From NCBI GenBank assembly GCA_016936135.1, contig JAFGPP010000005.1, positions 1 to 33,678 on the forward strand: a stretch of 33,678 bases of DNA. The letters run 5' to 3'. Source of the stretch: Thermoplasmatota archaeon. Lineage in GTDB: Archaea; Thermoplasmatota; E2; DHVEG-1. This document shows, piece by piece, positions 18,275 to 26,196 of this stretch. The notes beneath the pieces are model-generated. The model worked only from the letters and a program-made list of their open reading frames with translations. It did not search any database and was not told the DNA's origin. Numbering within the stretch: the first letter of the stretch is position 1; each line of letters opens with the position of its first letter. A program made the translations under genes and the position numbers.

Positions 18275-18654
18275 AAGGACGGATGATTTCACCGGGTAAG
18301 GCCAAAGGTGAGGCGATAGTTACTTCAGAGCCAATAGGATTCTATGGCGGAATAGACATCAAAACAGGAAAAGTAATTGAGAAAGGTCATCCTCTAGAAG
18401 GAAGATCTGTAAATGGTAAAATATTAGTTTTCCCTTGCGGCAAGGGCTCAACTGTAGGTTCCTATGTAATCTACGGATTAAAAAAGAACAATGTTGCACC
18501 TGCTGCAATAATCAACCAAGAAACAGAGACAATCGTTGCAACCGGGGTAATTTTGGCTGGAATTCCTTGTGTGGATCAGGTAGATATATCAAAAATAGCA
18601 GATGGGGCCAATATTTTTGTTGATGCAGATCAAGGTATTGTCGAGATAATTTAG
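18271..18654 (+). CDS. AcnX small (swivel) subunit, probable phosphomevalonate dehydratase small subunit
   Basis: ATGA overlap with the large subunit; SPGKAKGEAIVTSEPIGFYGGID, GKILVFPCGKGSTVGSYVIYGLKKN. Confidence 0.92.
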   Translation: MKGRMISPGKAKGEAIVTSEPIGFYGGIDIKTGKVIEKGHPLEGRSVNGKILVFPCGKGSTVGSYVIYGLKKNNVAPAAIINQETETIVATGVILAGIPCVDQVDISKIADGANIFVDADQGIVEII

Positions 18655-18656
18655 CT

Positions 18657-19955
18657 CTAGACCAATGCTCTCATGCTCCAGATTGTTCCTGTACCTATTA
18701 GTTCAACCTCCTGATTTCCCTCCTTTCTATCTGTCCAAGATATCTTACCTTCGATAGAACTCATCCCAACTTTCATACCCATGTAAGTTGGTACTTTCCA
18801 GACTTTTTCACAAGTGTTTTTTGAAATAATGCTTAATTCCAGTTCAATTTTATATGGAGTTAAGAAAGGTTGTAGTATACTAGGTTTTGCTGAAAGGCTA
18901 AATTCCGCCGGCATTTTAACAAATGGAAATATCCTCTCATCGGATTTGGTAATTTGAAATTCTATATCATCTAGAGCAGTAAAAGTAATCCCATTATCGG
19001 TAGTCAATATCAACGTCGCAAGTGGATTAGATTGCGATATCTTAGTTGAAAAATATTGTGGGGTTGGATAATAATTTGTAAAGTAAAGATTCCATCCATT
19101 GTCAAAAGCTATGTAACACCAATCCCATCCGCCTATTAATCCTCTTGTAACAACCCCGGGGGACCACGAATGCTCATGATGCCCTGTGCCTGATACAACA
19201 TAAATTCTTCCATCGATTTCTATAGTTCCGGTAACTTCACAACCTAAAAATACATAGCTGGCAATTAGACTTTCAGATTTTTGAAATGCCCTTTCACCTA
19301 TTGTCCAAAGGGGATCAGATGGTGCAAAATAGTGTAGGTCCACAATTATATCGTGATTTTTGTCAATATCATCATCCTCGGCATGAACTTGCCACTCGGG
19401 CATAAGACCTTCCGCCCAAGATTTTTCGTATTTTATGCTGACTCCAGGTGTTTTTGCTTGCAAAGTTGGTTTTGAAATTATTCCTAGTCCTCTTTCCTTG
19501 TTAATTAGGCCGCCGTATTCTTCACCGTTTGGTCCATTCAAAGTCAAGACCAAAACATCTGGTTTGAGCGTGCCTATCAAATCTCCTGCTGCCATGTGAT
19601 TAAAACTAATCGATACTGTCCAGCCCTGAAGTTCACAGTCTTCTCCGTTTAAAACGGCACCAAAATACCACCATTCTCTACCAATTAGAAGTTTATCATA
19701 ATGAGAACCTTCATCTTCCGGTGAAACTGCTCTTAGAAATCCTGCATATTCAGAGCCGATTGATGTTGGGGGGGTTGGGATTTGGATGATTGGTTCAGGC
19801 TCTTCAGTTTCGGTTGGTTCTGGTTCCTTTAATCCTGGAAGATTTATGTAGCCTGCCTTAGTTAGAACAACTCCTGCAATAATAATTAGCACTACAACTA
19901 TTATTGCATCAACCTTTGTAAGTTTCTTACTCGGACTAGACCCCAATGTAATCAT
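18657..19955 (-). CDS. Membrane-anchored CrtC/AttH-like (carotenoid 1,2-hydratase-like lipocalin) protein
   Basis: N-terminal TM (VDAIIVVVLIIIAGVVLTKAG), Pro/Glu linker, then HYDKLLIGREWWYFGAVL, GHHEHSWSPGVVTRGLIGGWDWCYIAFDNGWNLYFTNYY typical of the CrtC/AttH fold. Confidence 0.7.
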   Translation of the reverse strand: MITLGSSPSKKLTKVDAIIVVVLIIIAGVVLTKAGYINLPGLKEPEPTETEEPEPIIQIPTPPTSIGSEYAGFLRAVSPEDEGSHYDKLLIGREWWYFGAVLNGEDCELQGWTVSISFNHMAAGDLIGTLKPDVLVLTLNGPNGEEYGGLINKERGLGIISKPTLQAKTPGVSIKYEKSWAEGLMPEWQVHAEDDDIDKNHDIIVDLHYFAPSDPLWTIGERAFQKSESLIASYVFLGCEVTGTIEIDGRIYVVSGTGHHEHSWSPGVVTRGLIGGWDWCYIAFDNGWNLYFTNYYPTPQYFSTKISQSNPLATLILTTDNGITFTALDDIEFQITKSDERIFPFVKMPAEFSLSAKPSILQPFLTPYKIELELSIISKNTCEKVWKVPTYMGMKVGMSSIEGKISWTDRKEGNQEVELIGTGTIWSMRALV

Positions 19956-20122
19956 CTTTCGTTTTATTTTAAGATTAATATTAAATATTTCATTATTTAA
20001 ATTTTCTTTACATTTCTTACCTAAAAATGATTTCTTGGACCTATCAATCTAAAAAAATCATGATAATTTAGATGCATATACGTATGCACAATTATCTGCG
20101 AAAAAAACACTTAAATCTATCG

Positions 20123-20130
20123 TATATTAA
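20123..20130 (+). promoter_or_regulatory. Putative TATA box of the intergenic structured RNA upstream of the HD gene
   Basis: TATATTAA; expected TSS about 22-25 nt downstream falls on the GGGAAGGA stem at 20148. Confidence 0.35.
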
Positions 20131-20147
20131 TAGTTTATGGATATTTC

Positions 20148-20222
20148 GGGAAGGAAAGGCAATAAGTTTTGAATTTAGAGAGCCCATCCAAATTTCCCTC
20201 TAAATCACCTCTTCTCCTTCCC
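20148..20222 (+). ncRNA. Candidate structured sRNA (75 nt core, perfect 8-bp terminal stem plus 8-bp inner stem)
   Basis: GGGAAGGA (20148-20155) pairs with TCCTTCCC (20215-20222); ATTTAGAG (20173-20180) pairs with CTCTAAAT (20198-20205); U-rich tract TGATTTTTTCTTATTTT downstream near 20263-20279. Confidence 0.45.
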
Positions 20223-20351
20223 TTTATTCCAAATGTAATCAATCTGTGGTATTTTATAATGTTGATTTTTTCTTATTTTAAGGATTTACAATCCTGGCAA
20301 CAATATTAATAACAGCATTTTTTATTACAAACTCAATTTCGGGGGTCTTAT

Positions 20352-20885
20352 ATGGTTTCGACAAATGATATCAAAACTTGCTTTTCGGAAGAGCTTCAAT
20401 GGATCAAGAGCAGTGACATAAAAGAAAAAATAATTGCTGTTTGGCAAAAGGCTACAGAGAAAGGTGGATGGAATAAGCTTGATGAAGTACCATTCACGCT
20501 TCTTTTTGAAAATTCTGGGAAACTTACCGATCATACAAGGAGAGTAACACATCTTGTTAAAGCTGTAATGGATCTAAGAGAAGAACCATTGAATAAGGAT
20601 TATCTAATTGCCGGGGCCCTGTTACATGACGTAGGAAAAATGCTTGAATATGACAGAGTTGATGGAAAAATTGTCAAGGGAAAATTTGGGCAGAAATTCC
20701 GACATCCGGTATCGGGAGCTAAACTTGCCTGGCAGTGTGGTGTCCCAGATGAAATTGTTCACATTATTTATTCTCACTCTCACGAAGGGGACAAAACTGA
20801 ACGTTCACCTGAAGCATTTATTGTGCATCACTGTGATTTTATTGATTTTGAAATCAAAAAATCTCAAAAAATGGAGTCTAAATAA
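20352..20885 (+). CDS. HD-domain phosphohydrolase
   Basis: HTRRVTHLVKAV ... AGALLHDVGKMLEYD ... HPVSGAKLA ... IYSHSHEGD ... HCDFIDFE: complete HD metal-binding motif set. Confidence 0.85.
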   Translation: MVSTNDIKTCFSEELQWIKSSDIKEKIIAVWQKATEKGGWNKLDEVPFTLLFENSGKLTDHTRRVTHLVKAVMDLREEPLNKDYLIAGALLHDVGKMLEYDRVDGKIVKGKFGQKFRHPVSGAKLAWQCGVPDEIVHIIYSHSHEGDKTERSPEAFIVHHCDFIDFEIKKSQKMESK

Positions 20886-22169
20886 ATGAAGTTGTATGAA
20901 TACGAGGCGAAAAAAGTCTTTGACAGAATGAAAATTCCTATTCCAAAACAATATGGAGTTATTCATTCTTTAAAAGATCTTGACAAACTAAATATTGATT
21001 TTCCGGTGATGCTTAAATCAATGGTTCTATCTGGAGGAAGAGGGAAAGCTGGAGGTATCAAAAAAGCAAATGATCTGCATGAAGCAAAAAAACTTTCCGA
21101 AGAACTGTTCAAACTTAAAATCAAAGGTTTTCCTGTCGAAAGTGTTCTTGCTGAAAAGGCAGTTGATGAAATCAGTGCACTGTATATTGGTGTAACAATG
21201 GATCCTGCCGATTTTAATAACGTAGTTATAGCAAGTTCAAAAGGCGGGGTTGATATTGAGACGGTTGCGAGTAAAACACCTGACGCTATTTTAAAAAAGG
21301 AAATCCCTGGTAATGACAAAACCCTCCCTAAAAAAATTGCTGAGGATCTTTCAACTAAATTGGTAAAAAATTTAAGTGGAAAAAAATCTTTGCAAAAGGA
21401 GATCGAAGATGTCATTTCAAAGCTGTATGAGACATATCAAAAATTCGATGCTCGGCTTTGCGAAATCAACCCATTGATTATAACCTCAAAAGGCCTCGTC
21501 GCAGCTGATGCTAAACTTGTATTAGATGATAACTCTCTATACAGACAGGTTGAACTACTTGAAATGCTCGGAATAAAAGAAAAAAGACATGATGTATCTG
21601 AACGGACAAAAAACGAACTAAAAGCCCAAACTTCTGGTTTTCCATATGTTGATCTATTAACAGAAGATCATATAAAGGATAAGAAAAAACTATATGTGGG
21701 TCTAGTGCCGGGAGGAGCAGGCTACGGTATTTTTTCAATTGATGAGGTTAAAACAATTGGGAAACGATACTTCCAGGATAGGGTAATTCCAATTAATTTC
21801 ATGGACAGTGGGGGCGGTCCACCTCAAAACCGTGTTGCTGATATGTTCCATCTTTTAATGGATAATGAAACTGTAGATATTATCATCACTTCGAGATTTG
21901 GTGGGATATCAAGTTGTGATGTTTTCATCCGAGGCATGGTGCAGGCAATATTAGACAGATTTGAATCGAAGAGACGTATGATTCCAATTTATGGTAGAAT
22001 GGTTGGAACAGATTTACCTAGCGCAAGAGCATTTTTAGAAAAAACATATGCAGAAAACCCCGAAGCGATGAAAAATGTAAAAATTGTTGTGGGCAACCAA
22101 AAAATCATGGCTGATGTTATCCGTGAAGGAATCAAAGAGGCTTTTGAATCTAGGGGATGGAAGGTATGA
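20886..22169 (+). CDS. ATP-citrate lyase / citryl-CoA synthetase beta-type (SucC-like ATP-grasp) subunit
   Basis: SucC-like KLYEYEAKKVFDRMKIPIP, GGRGKAGGIKKA, ARLCEINPLIITSKGLVAADAKLVLDD; paired with a SucD plus citryl-CoA-lyase fusion. Confidence 0.85.
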   Translation: MKLYEYEAKKVFDRMKIPIPKQYGVIHSLKDLDKLNIDFPVMLKSMVLSGGRGKAGGIKKANDLHEAKKLSEELFKLKIKGFPVESVLAEKAVDEISALYIGVTMDPADFNNVVIASSKGGVDIETVASKTPDAILKKEIPGNDKTLPKKIAEDLSTKLVKNLSGKKSLQKEIEDVISKLYETYQKFDARLCEINPLIITSKGLVAADAKLVLDDNSLYRQVELLEMLGIKEKRHDVSERTKNELKAQTSGFPYVDLLTEDHIKDKKKLYVGLVPGGAGYGIFSIDEVKTIGKRYFQDRVIPINFMDSGGGPPQNRVADMFHLLMDNETVDIIITSRFGGISSCDVFIRGMVQAILDRFESKRRMIPIYGRMVGTDLPSARAFLEKTYAENPEAMKNVKIVVGNQKIMADVIREGIKEAFESRGWKV

Positions 22170-24304
22170 AAAAATTACAAGCAGATCAAGGAATGCTTTA
22201 TTATCTGGTCAAAAGCAGAAACCCTAAAATTGCACAAAAAATCAAAGAAACGGGCAAAGTCGAAACAATTGTCGTTGGCCTCGGTGGGCAGGGAACGCGA
22301 CATGCCGAACTTATGCAACAATATGGTACAACAATTACTTCAGGTATCGCACCTGGGAAAGGTGGAACTCGTCTAATGGAAACCATTCCCGTGTATGACA
22401 ACGTTAAGGACTGTCTAAAGAAACATCCTTACATTGCTGCTGCCAGTATTTGGCGTCATTATTCGACTGCAAAGGATGCCACAATTGAGATAATTGAAGC
22501 AGGAATTCCATTGGTTACTCTCATTAGCGAGGGTATCCCACTCAAAGATGTACGTGACATTATTGTTGCCGCAAGAAAAAACAACACTATGCTAATTGGT
22601 GGCAACACACCGGGCATTATTTTTCCACCTGAAAATATTAAAATTGGGATGTTGCCCGACATTTTTTATCCAGAAGAGACATCCTCTAACTCATTTGGAC
22701 CAAAAGGCGTAACAATTATTTCAAGAAGCGGCGCAATTTTGTATCATCTCTCAGATGCTCTGGCTAGTGTTGGTATTGCTCAAAATGCTGTTATTGGTGT
22801 TGGTGGCGATGGTGCAATTGGTTCAACATTTCGTGAACTTGTACCAGTTGTGATGGGCTACAAACATACTGATCTTGTTGTTGTTGCTGGCGAAATTGGT
22901 GGCTATCAGGAAGAACTTCTAGCAGAAGATATCAAAAACAATCCTAAGAAGTATCCTAAACCTATAGTCACTCTTATTTCTGGTGCAAATGCTCCTGAAG
23001 GAAAAACAATGGGTCACGCAGGTGCTATTGTCTCTCCGGGAAAGGCATACGGTACTTTCCAGTCAAAAAAAGCCGCACTTGAAAGTGTAGGCATTCCAGT
23101 TGTAAATAGTCAATATGATCTTATTAAAGAGGTAAAAAAGAAGCTTAATAATAAAACCTACTTTGATGTAAATAATTATTTTGAAAAAATGAAATCTGTA
23201 TGGGATGCCCCACCGAAAAAGGTAGGGTGGGGGACACTTATTACAAAAGTTGAGCCAAATAATTTGATAATATCTGGATACTCCCTTCAAGACATTGTTA
23301 AACAAAAGGGGTTTTTAGATACTGCTTTTCTTTTGATAGAAGGTGAGTTTCCTGATAAAAAATCACTTGAAGATATCAGAAAAATCGCAATTACCGCTGC
23401 AAAAATTCCAGCGCCAAAGATTAAACGTCTCAAAGATGAAGATATTTCAAAAACTCTAGTCAAATATCTTCTCGTAGACGAAAAAATTGCGAAATTTCAA
23501 GGAGAGGGAGTTAATAAAAACGTTGAAAAAACGGCATTTGCAATTGGAAGAATGGCCAGATTTTTAGCCTGCGCACTTGGCAATGAAAAAACCTTAGAAA
23601 ATATCCGAGATAATGAGCCTTTTTCGCATATTATTTACCGTGCTATTACTGGCAACGAAAAAGCTGATAATAAAAAATCTAAAATGATTGAGGCTATGAT
23701 TACTGCATGTGTTGATCATGGAGTCACTCCTCCTTCCGCACAAGCCACGTTAATTGCTTCATCAACTCGGGCTGCATATGAGGTGGCGGTTGCTCACGGT
23801 ATCGGTGCAATTACTGATGTTCATGGTGGTGCCGGTGCAAAAGCAGCCGAATTCTTTGATGAGTGCATTTTAAAATCTAAAAAAGAAAAAATCAGCCTAG
23901 AAGTGGCTACACGTAATCTGATGAGAGAATACATCGAATCTGGAAAAAGGATCGAAGGCATGGGGCATAGGATTCATAATAAAGATCCTAGGCGTGATGT
24001 TTTGTGGAATTTTGCTGATCAAACTGGTGTTGCTGGTAAACATGTTGAACTTTCTAAGATGGTGACAAAGATTTTTTCTCAGGTTAGAGGTATGACCCTC
24101 CCGATTAATGTTGATGGTGTAATTGGTGCAATTGTAGCAGATATGGGTCTTGATCCCTCAATTGCCAAAGCTCTCTTTATCTATGGCAGGACTGCAGGTC
24201 TTTCCGCTCATTACTTTGAGGAGATAATGTCGCAGCCCAGAATGAGAAGAATAAATTTTGCAGAGGCCATCTACAAAGGTAGGAAATTAAGAAAAGTTAC
24301 ATAG
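22166..24304 (+). CDS. ATP-citrate lyase alpha-type subunit: SucD-like CoA ligase domain fused to a citryl-CoA lyase (citrate synthase-like) domain
   Basis: N-terminal VGLGGQGTRHAELM, GVGGDGAIGSTFREL, phospho-His motif MGHAGAIVSPGKAYG; C-terminal citrate-synthase-like DHGVTPPSAQATLIASSTRAAYEVAVAHGIGAITDVHGGAGAKA and GMGHRIHNKDPRRD. ATGA overlap with the beta subunit if the second ATG is used. Confidence 0.9.
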   Translation: MKKLQADQGMLYYLVKSRNPKIAQKIKETGKVETIVVGLGGQGTRHAELMQQYGTTITSGIAPGKGGTRLMETIPVYDNVKDCLKKHPYIAAASIWRHYSTAKDATIEIIEAGIPLVTLISEGIPLKDVRDIIVAARKNNTMLIGGNTPGIIFPPENIKIGMLPDIFYPEETSSNSFGPKGVTIISRSGAILYHLSDALASVGIAQNAVIGVGGDGAIGSTFRELVPVVMGYKHTDLVVVAGEIGGYQEELLAEDIKNNPKKYPKPIVTLISGANAPEGKTMGHAGAIVSPGKAYGTFQSKKAALESVGIPVVNSQYDLIKEVKKKLNNKTYFDVNNYFEKMKSVWDAPPKKVGWGTLITKVEPNNLIISGYSLQDIVKQKGFLDTAFLLIEGEFPDKKSLEDIRKIAITAAKIPAPKIKRLKDEDISKTLVKYLLVDEKIAKFQGEGVNKNVEKTAFAIGRMARFLACALGNEKTLENIRDNEPFSHIIYRAITGNEKADNKKSKMIEAMITACVDHGVTPPSAQATLIASSTRAAYEVAVAHGIGAITDVHGGAGAKAAEFFDECILKSKKEKISLEVATRNLMREYIESGKRIEGMGHRIHNKDPRRDVLWNFADQTGVAGKHVELSKMVTKIFSQVRGMTLPINVDGVIGAIVADMGLDPSIAKALFIYGRTAGLSAHYFEEIMSQPRMRRINFAEAIYKGRKLRKVT

Positions 24305-24336
24305 TTTTTTTAATTATCTCTTGGCGGGTGTTAAAA

Positions 24337-26103
24337 ATGGGCAAAACAATGATTCAGAAGATTTTCGAGAAACATTCCTCACAAAAGGCTGTTATTGATG
24401 AAATCATTGATGTTGATATTGATGTAAGAATCGCAAGAGATTTTGGGGGAGCAAATGTAGTAAAAAACCTAGAGGAATTTGATCTTCCAATTGAAAATCC
24501 CTCTAAAACCTATTTTACATTTGACTGTAACCCCGGGGGATGTGATCAAAAGTATGCGGCAAACCAACACATCTGCAGGATTTTTGCTCGTCAACATGGA
24601 ATTAAGGTTTTTGACATAAACAGTGGTATCGGAACTCATCTTGTCATCGATGAGGGAATTGCTAAGCCAGGATCAACGGTTGTATCAACCGATTCCCACG
24701 CAAATATACTAGGTGCATATGGTGCATTTGGTCAGGGAATGGGTGACAAAGATATTGCACACGCATGGGCTTATGGTAAAGTTTGGTTCAAGGTTCCGCC
24801 ATCTTTAAAAATATTGCTTGAGGGAAGGCCGTCCAAACATGCCTCGCCCAAGGATATTGCACTAAGGTTGCTGCAGCAATTTGGTGCAAACGGACTTTTA
24901 GGATACTCTGCAGAAATCTATGGTGAATATGTTGATAATTTATCGCTAGATGGACGCATTACAATTTCCTCTATGGCAACAGAGATGGGCGGAATTATTG
25001 TTTTATTCACCCCCCAAAAGAATGATTTAGTTGCCGATTCAGATGCAAGTTATGCTGATGTTATTAAAGTCGACATTAATGGGCTTGAACCTATGATTTC
25101 ACGTCCAGGTCATCCTGAAGATGTTGTAAGTGTTAAAGATGTGGAGGGTACTACTGTTGATTCAGGATTTATCGGATCTTGTACCAATGGTCGCATAGAA
25201 GATATGAAATCTGCTTCTAATGTATTAAAAAATAAAAAAGTGGCTCCCGGAAGGATTCTAAAAATTGTTCCCTCGACCGATTCAATCTGGAAACAATGTC
25301 TTGATAATGGCATAATTCAGATTTTCAAAAACTCAGGAGCCTTAGTAGGTTCTGCTGGATGTGCTGGTTGTGCTGCCGGTCAAATTGGTCAAACAGGAAA
25401 AGGTGAAGTAACAGTTTCTTCCGGAAACCGGAATTTTGTTGGAAAACAAGGCAGTGGTGACATCTACCTTGCTTCTCCAGAAACTGTCGCAACTTCTCTT
25501 GTGGCAGGCTATATAACTACAGCAAAATCGCTACCTGTAAAGCCGAAACCCGTTGAAATACAAACAAAAACATCATTTATTGAGAAAAAAAAATCTATAG
25601 TGATTAAACCTAAATTAGAAGTGAAAGGAAGAGCATGGGTAATAAAGAAAGACAACATTGATACAGATATGATTTTCCATAACCGGTATTTGTCAATTAC
25701 TGACATTAAGGAAATGGGGCAGTACACATTTGACAATCTAAAGGGATTTGAAAATTTCGCAAAAGAAGCAAAACCAGGTGACATTATTGTCACGGGGAAA
25801 AACTTCGGTTGCGGAAGTTCACGTCAGCAGGCTGTCGATTGTTTTAAATCCCTTGGAATAAGTGTAATAATTGCTGAATCTTTCGGTGCTATTTACGAGC
25901 GAAATGCGATAAATAATGCAATGCCGATCCTGATTGCACCTAACATCACCAGTCAAATTGATGAGATGGATACGTTAAATGTTGATTTTTCAACTGGCGA
26001 AATATTTGATCAGACCCAAGTTAAGAATTATTTTGCTAAGCCTTTTTCAAAGTCACAACTGGAAATATACAAAAGAGGTGGGTTACTAAATAATATTAGA
26101 TAG
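24337..26103 (+). CDS. Single-chain aconitase (LeuC-like and LeuD-like domains fused; Aquifex-type-like)
   Basis: CNPGGCDQKYAANQHICRIFA, DSHANILGAYGAFGQGMGDKD, GSCTNGRIEDM and GSAGCAGCAAGQIG (Fe-S cysteines), C-terminal swivel ARAWVIKKDNIDTDMIFHNRYL-like segment and TGKNFGCGSSRQQAVDCFK. Confidence 0.88.
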   Translation: MGKTMIQKIFEKHSSQKAVIDEIIDVDIDVRIARDFGGANVVKNLEEFDLPIENPSKTYFTFDCNPGGCDQKYAANQHICRIFARQHGIKVFDINSGIGTHLVIDEGIAKPGSTVVSTDSHANILGAYGAFGQGMGDKDIAHAWAYGKVWFKVPPSLKILLEGRPSKHASPKDIALRLLQQFGANGLLGYSAEIYGEYVDNLSLDGRITISSMATEMGGIIVLFTPQKNDLVADSDASYADVIKVDINGLEPMISRPGHPEDVVSVKDVEGTTVDSGFIGSCTNGRIEDMKSASNVLKNKKVAPGRILKIVPSTDSIWKQCLDNGIIQIFKNSGALVGSAGCAGCAAGQIGQTGKGEVTVSSGNRNFVGKQGSGDIYLASPETVATSLVAGYITTAKSLPVKPKPVEIQTKTSFIEKKKSIVIKPKLEVKGRAWVIKKDNIDTDMIFHNRYLSITDIKEMGQYTFDNLKGFENFAKEAKPGDIIVTGKNFGCGSSRQQAVDCFKSLGISVIIAESFGAIYERNAINNAMPILIAPNITSQIDEMDTLNVDFSTGEIFDQTQVKNYFAKPFSKSQLEIYKRGGLLNNIR

Positions 26104-26160
26104 TCGCATAATAATTTAACAATAACTTAGATAATTTTATAAAAATAATCTCGAGTATTC

Positions 26161-26184
26161 AATAATGTTTAAATAGGCATTATT
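26161..26184 (+). promoter_or_regulatory. Promoter TATA element inside an inverted repeat
   Basis: AATAATG (26161-26167) / CATTATT (26178-26184) flank TTTAAATAGG; predicted TSS about 26197. Confidence 0.4.
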
Positions 26185-26196
26185 ATTATTTTAATT

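Noticed and set aside
20148-20222. tRNA gene on the minus strand
   Set aside because: A TTCAAAAC string matches the T-loop consensus but has no flanking 5-bp T-stem and is at the wrong distance from the 3' end.
20963-21415. 150-aa minus-strand ORF inside the citrate lyase beta gene
   Set aside because: Antisense to a strongly supported enzyme; no own SD/promoter or recognizable motif.
22201-23305. Several minus-strand ORFs in the citrate lyase alpha gene
   Set aside because: Spurious reverse-frame ORFs; sense frame has complete catalytic motifs.
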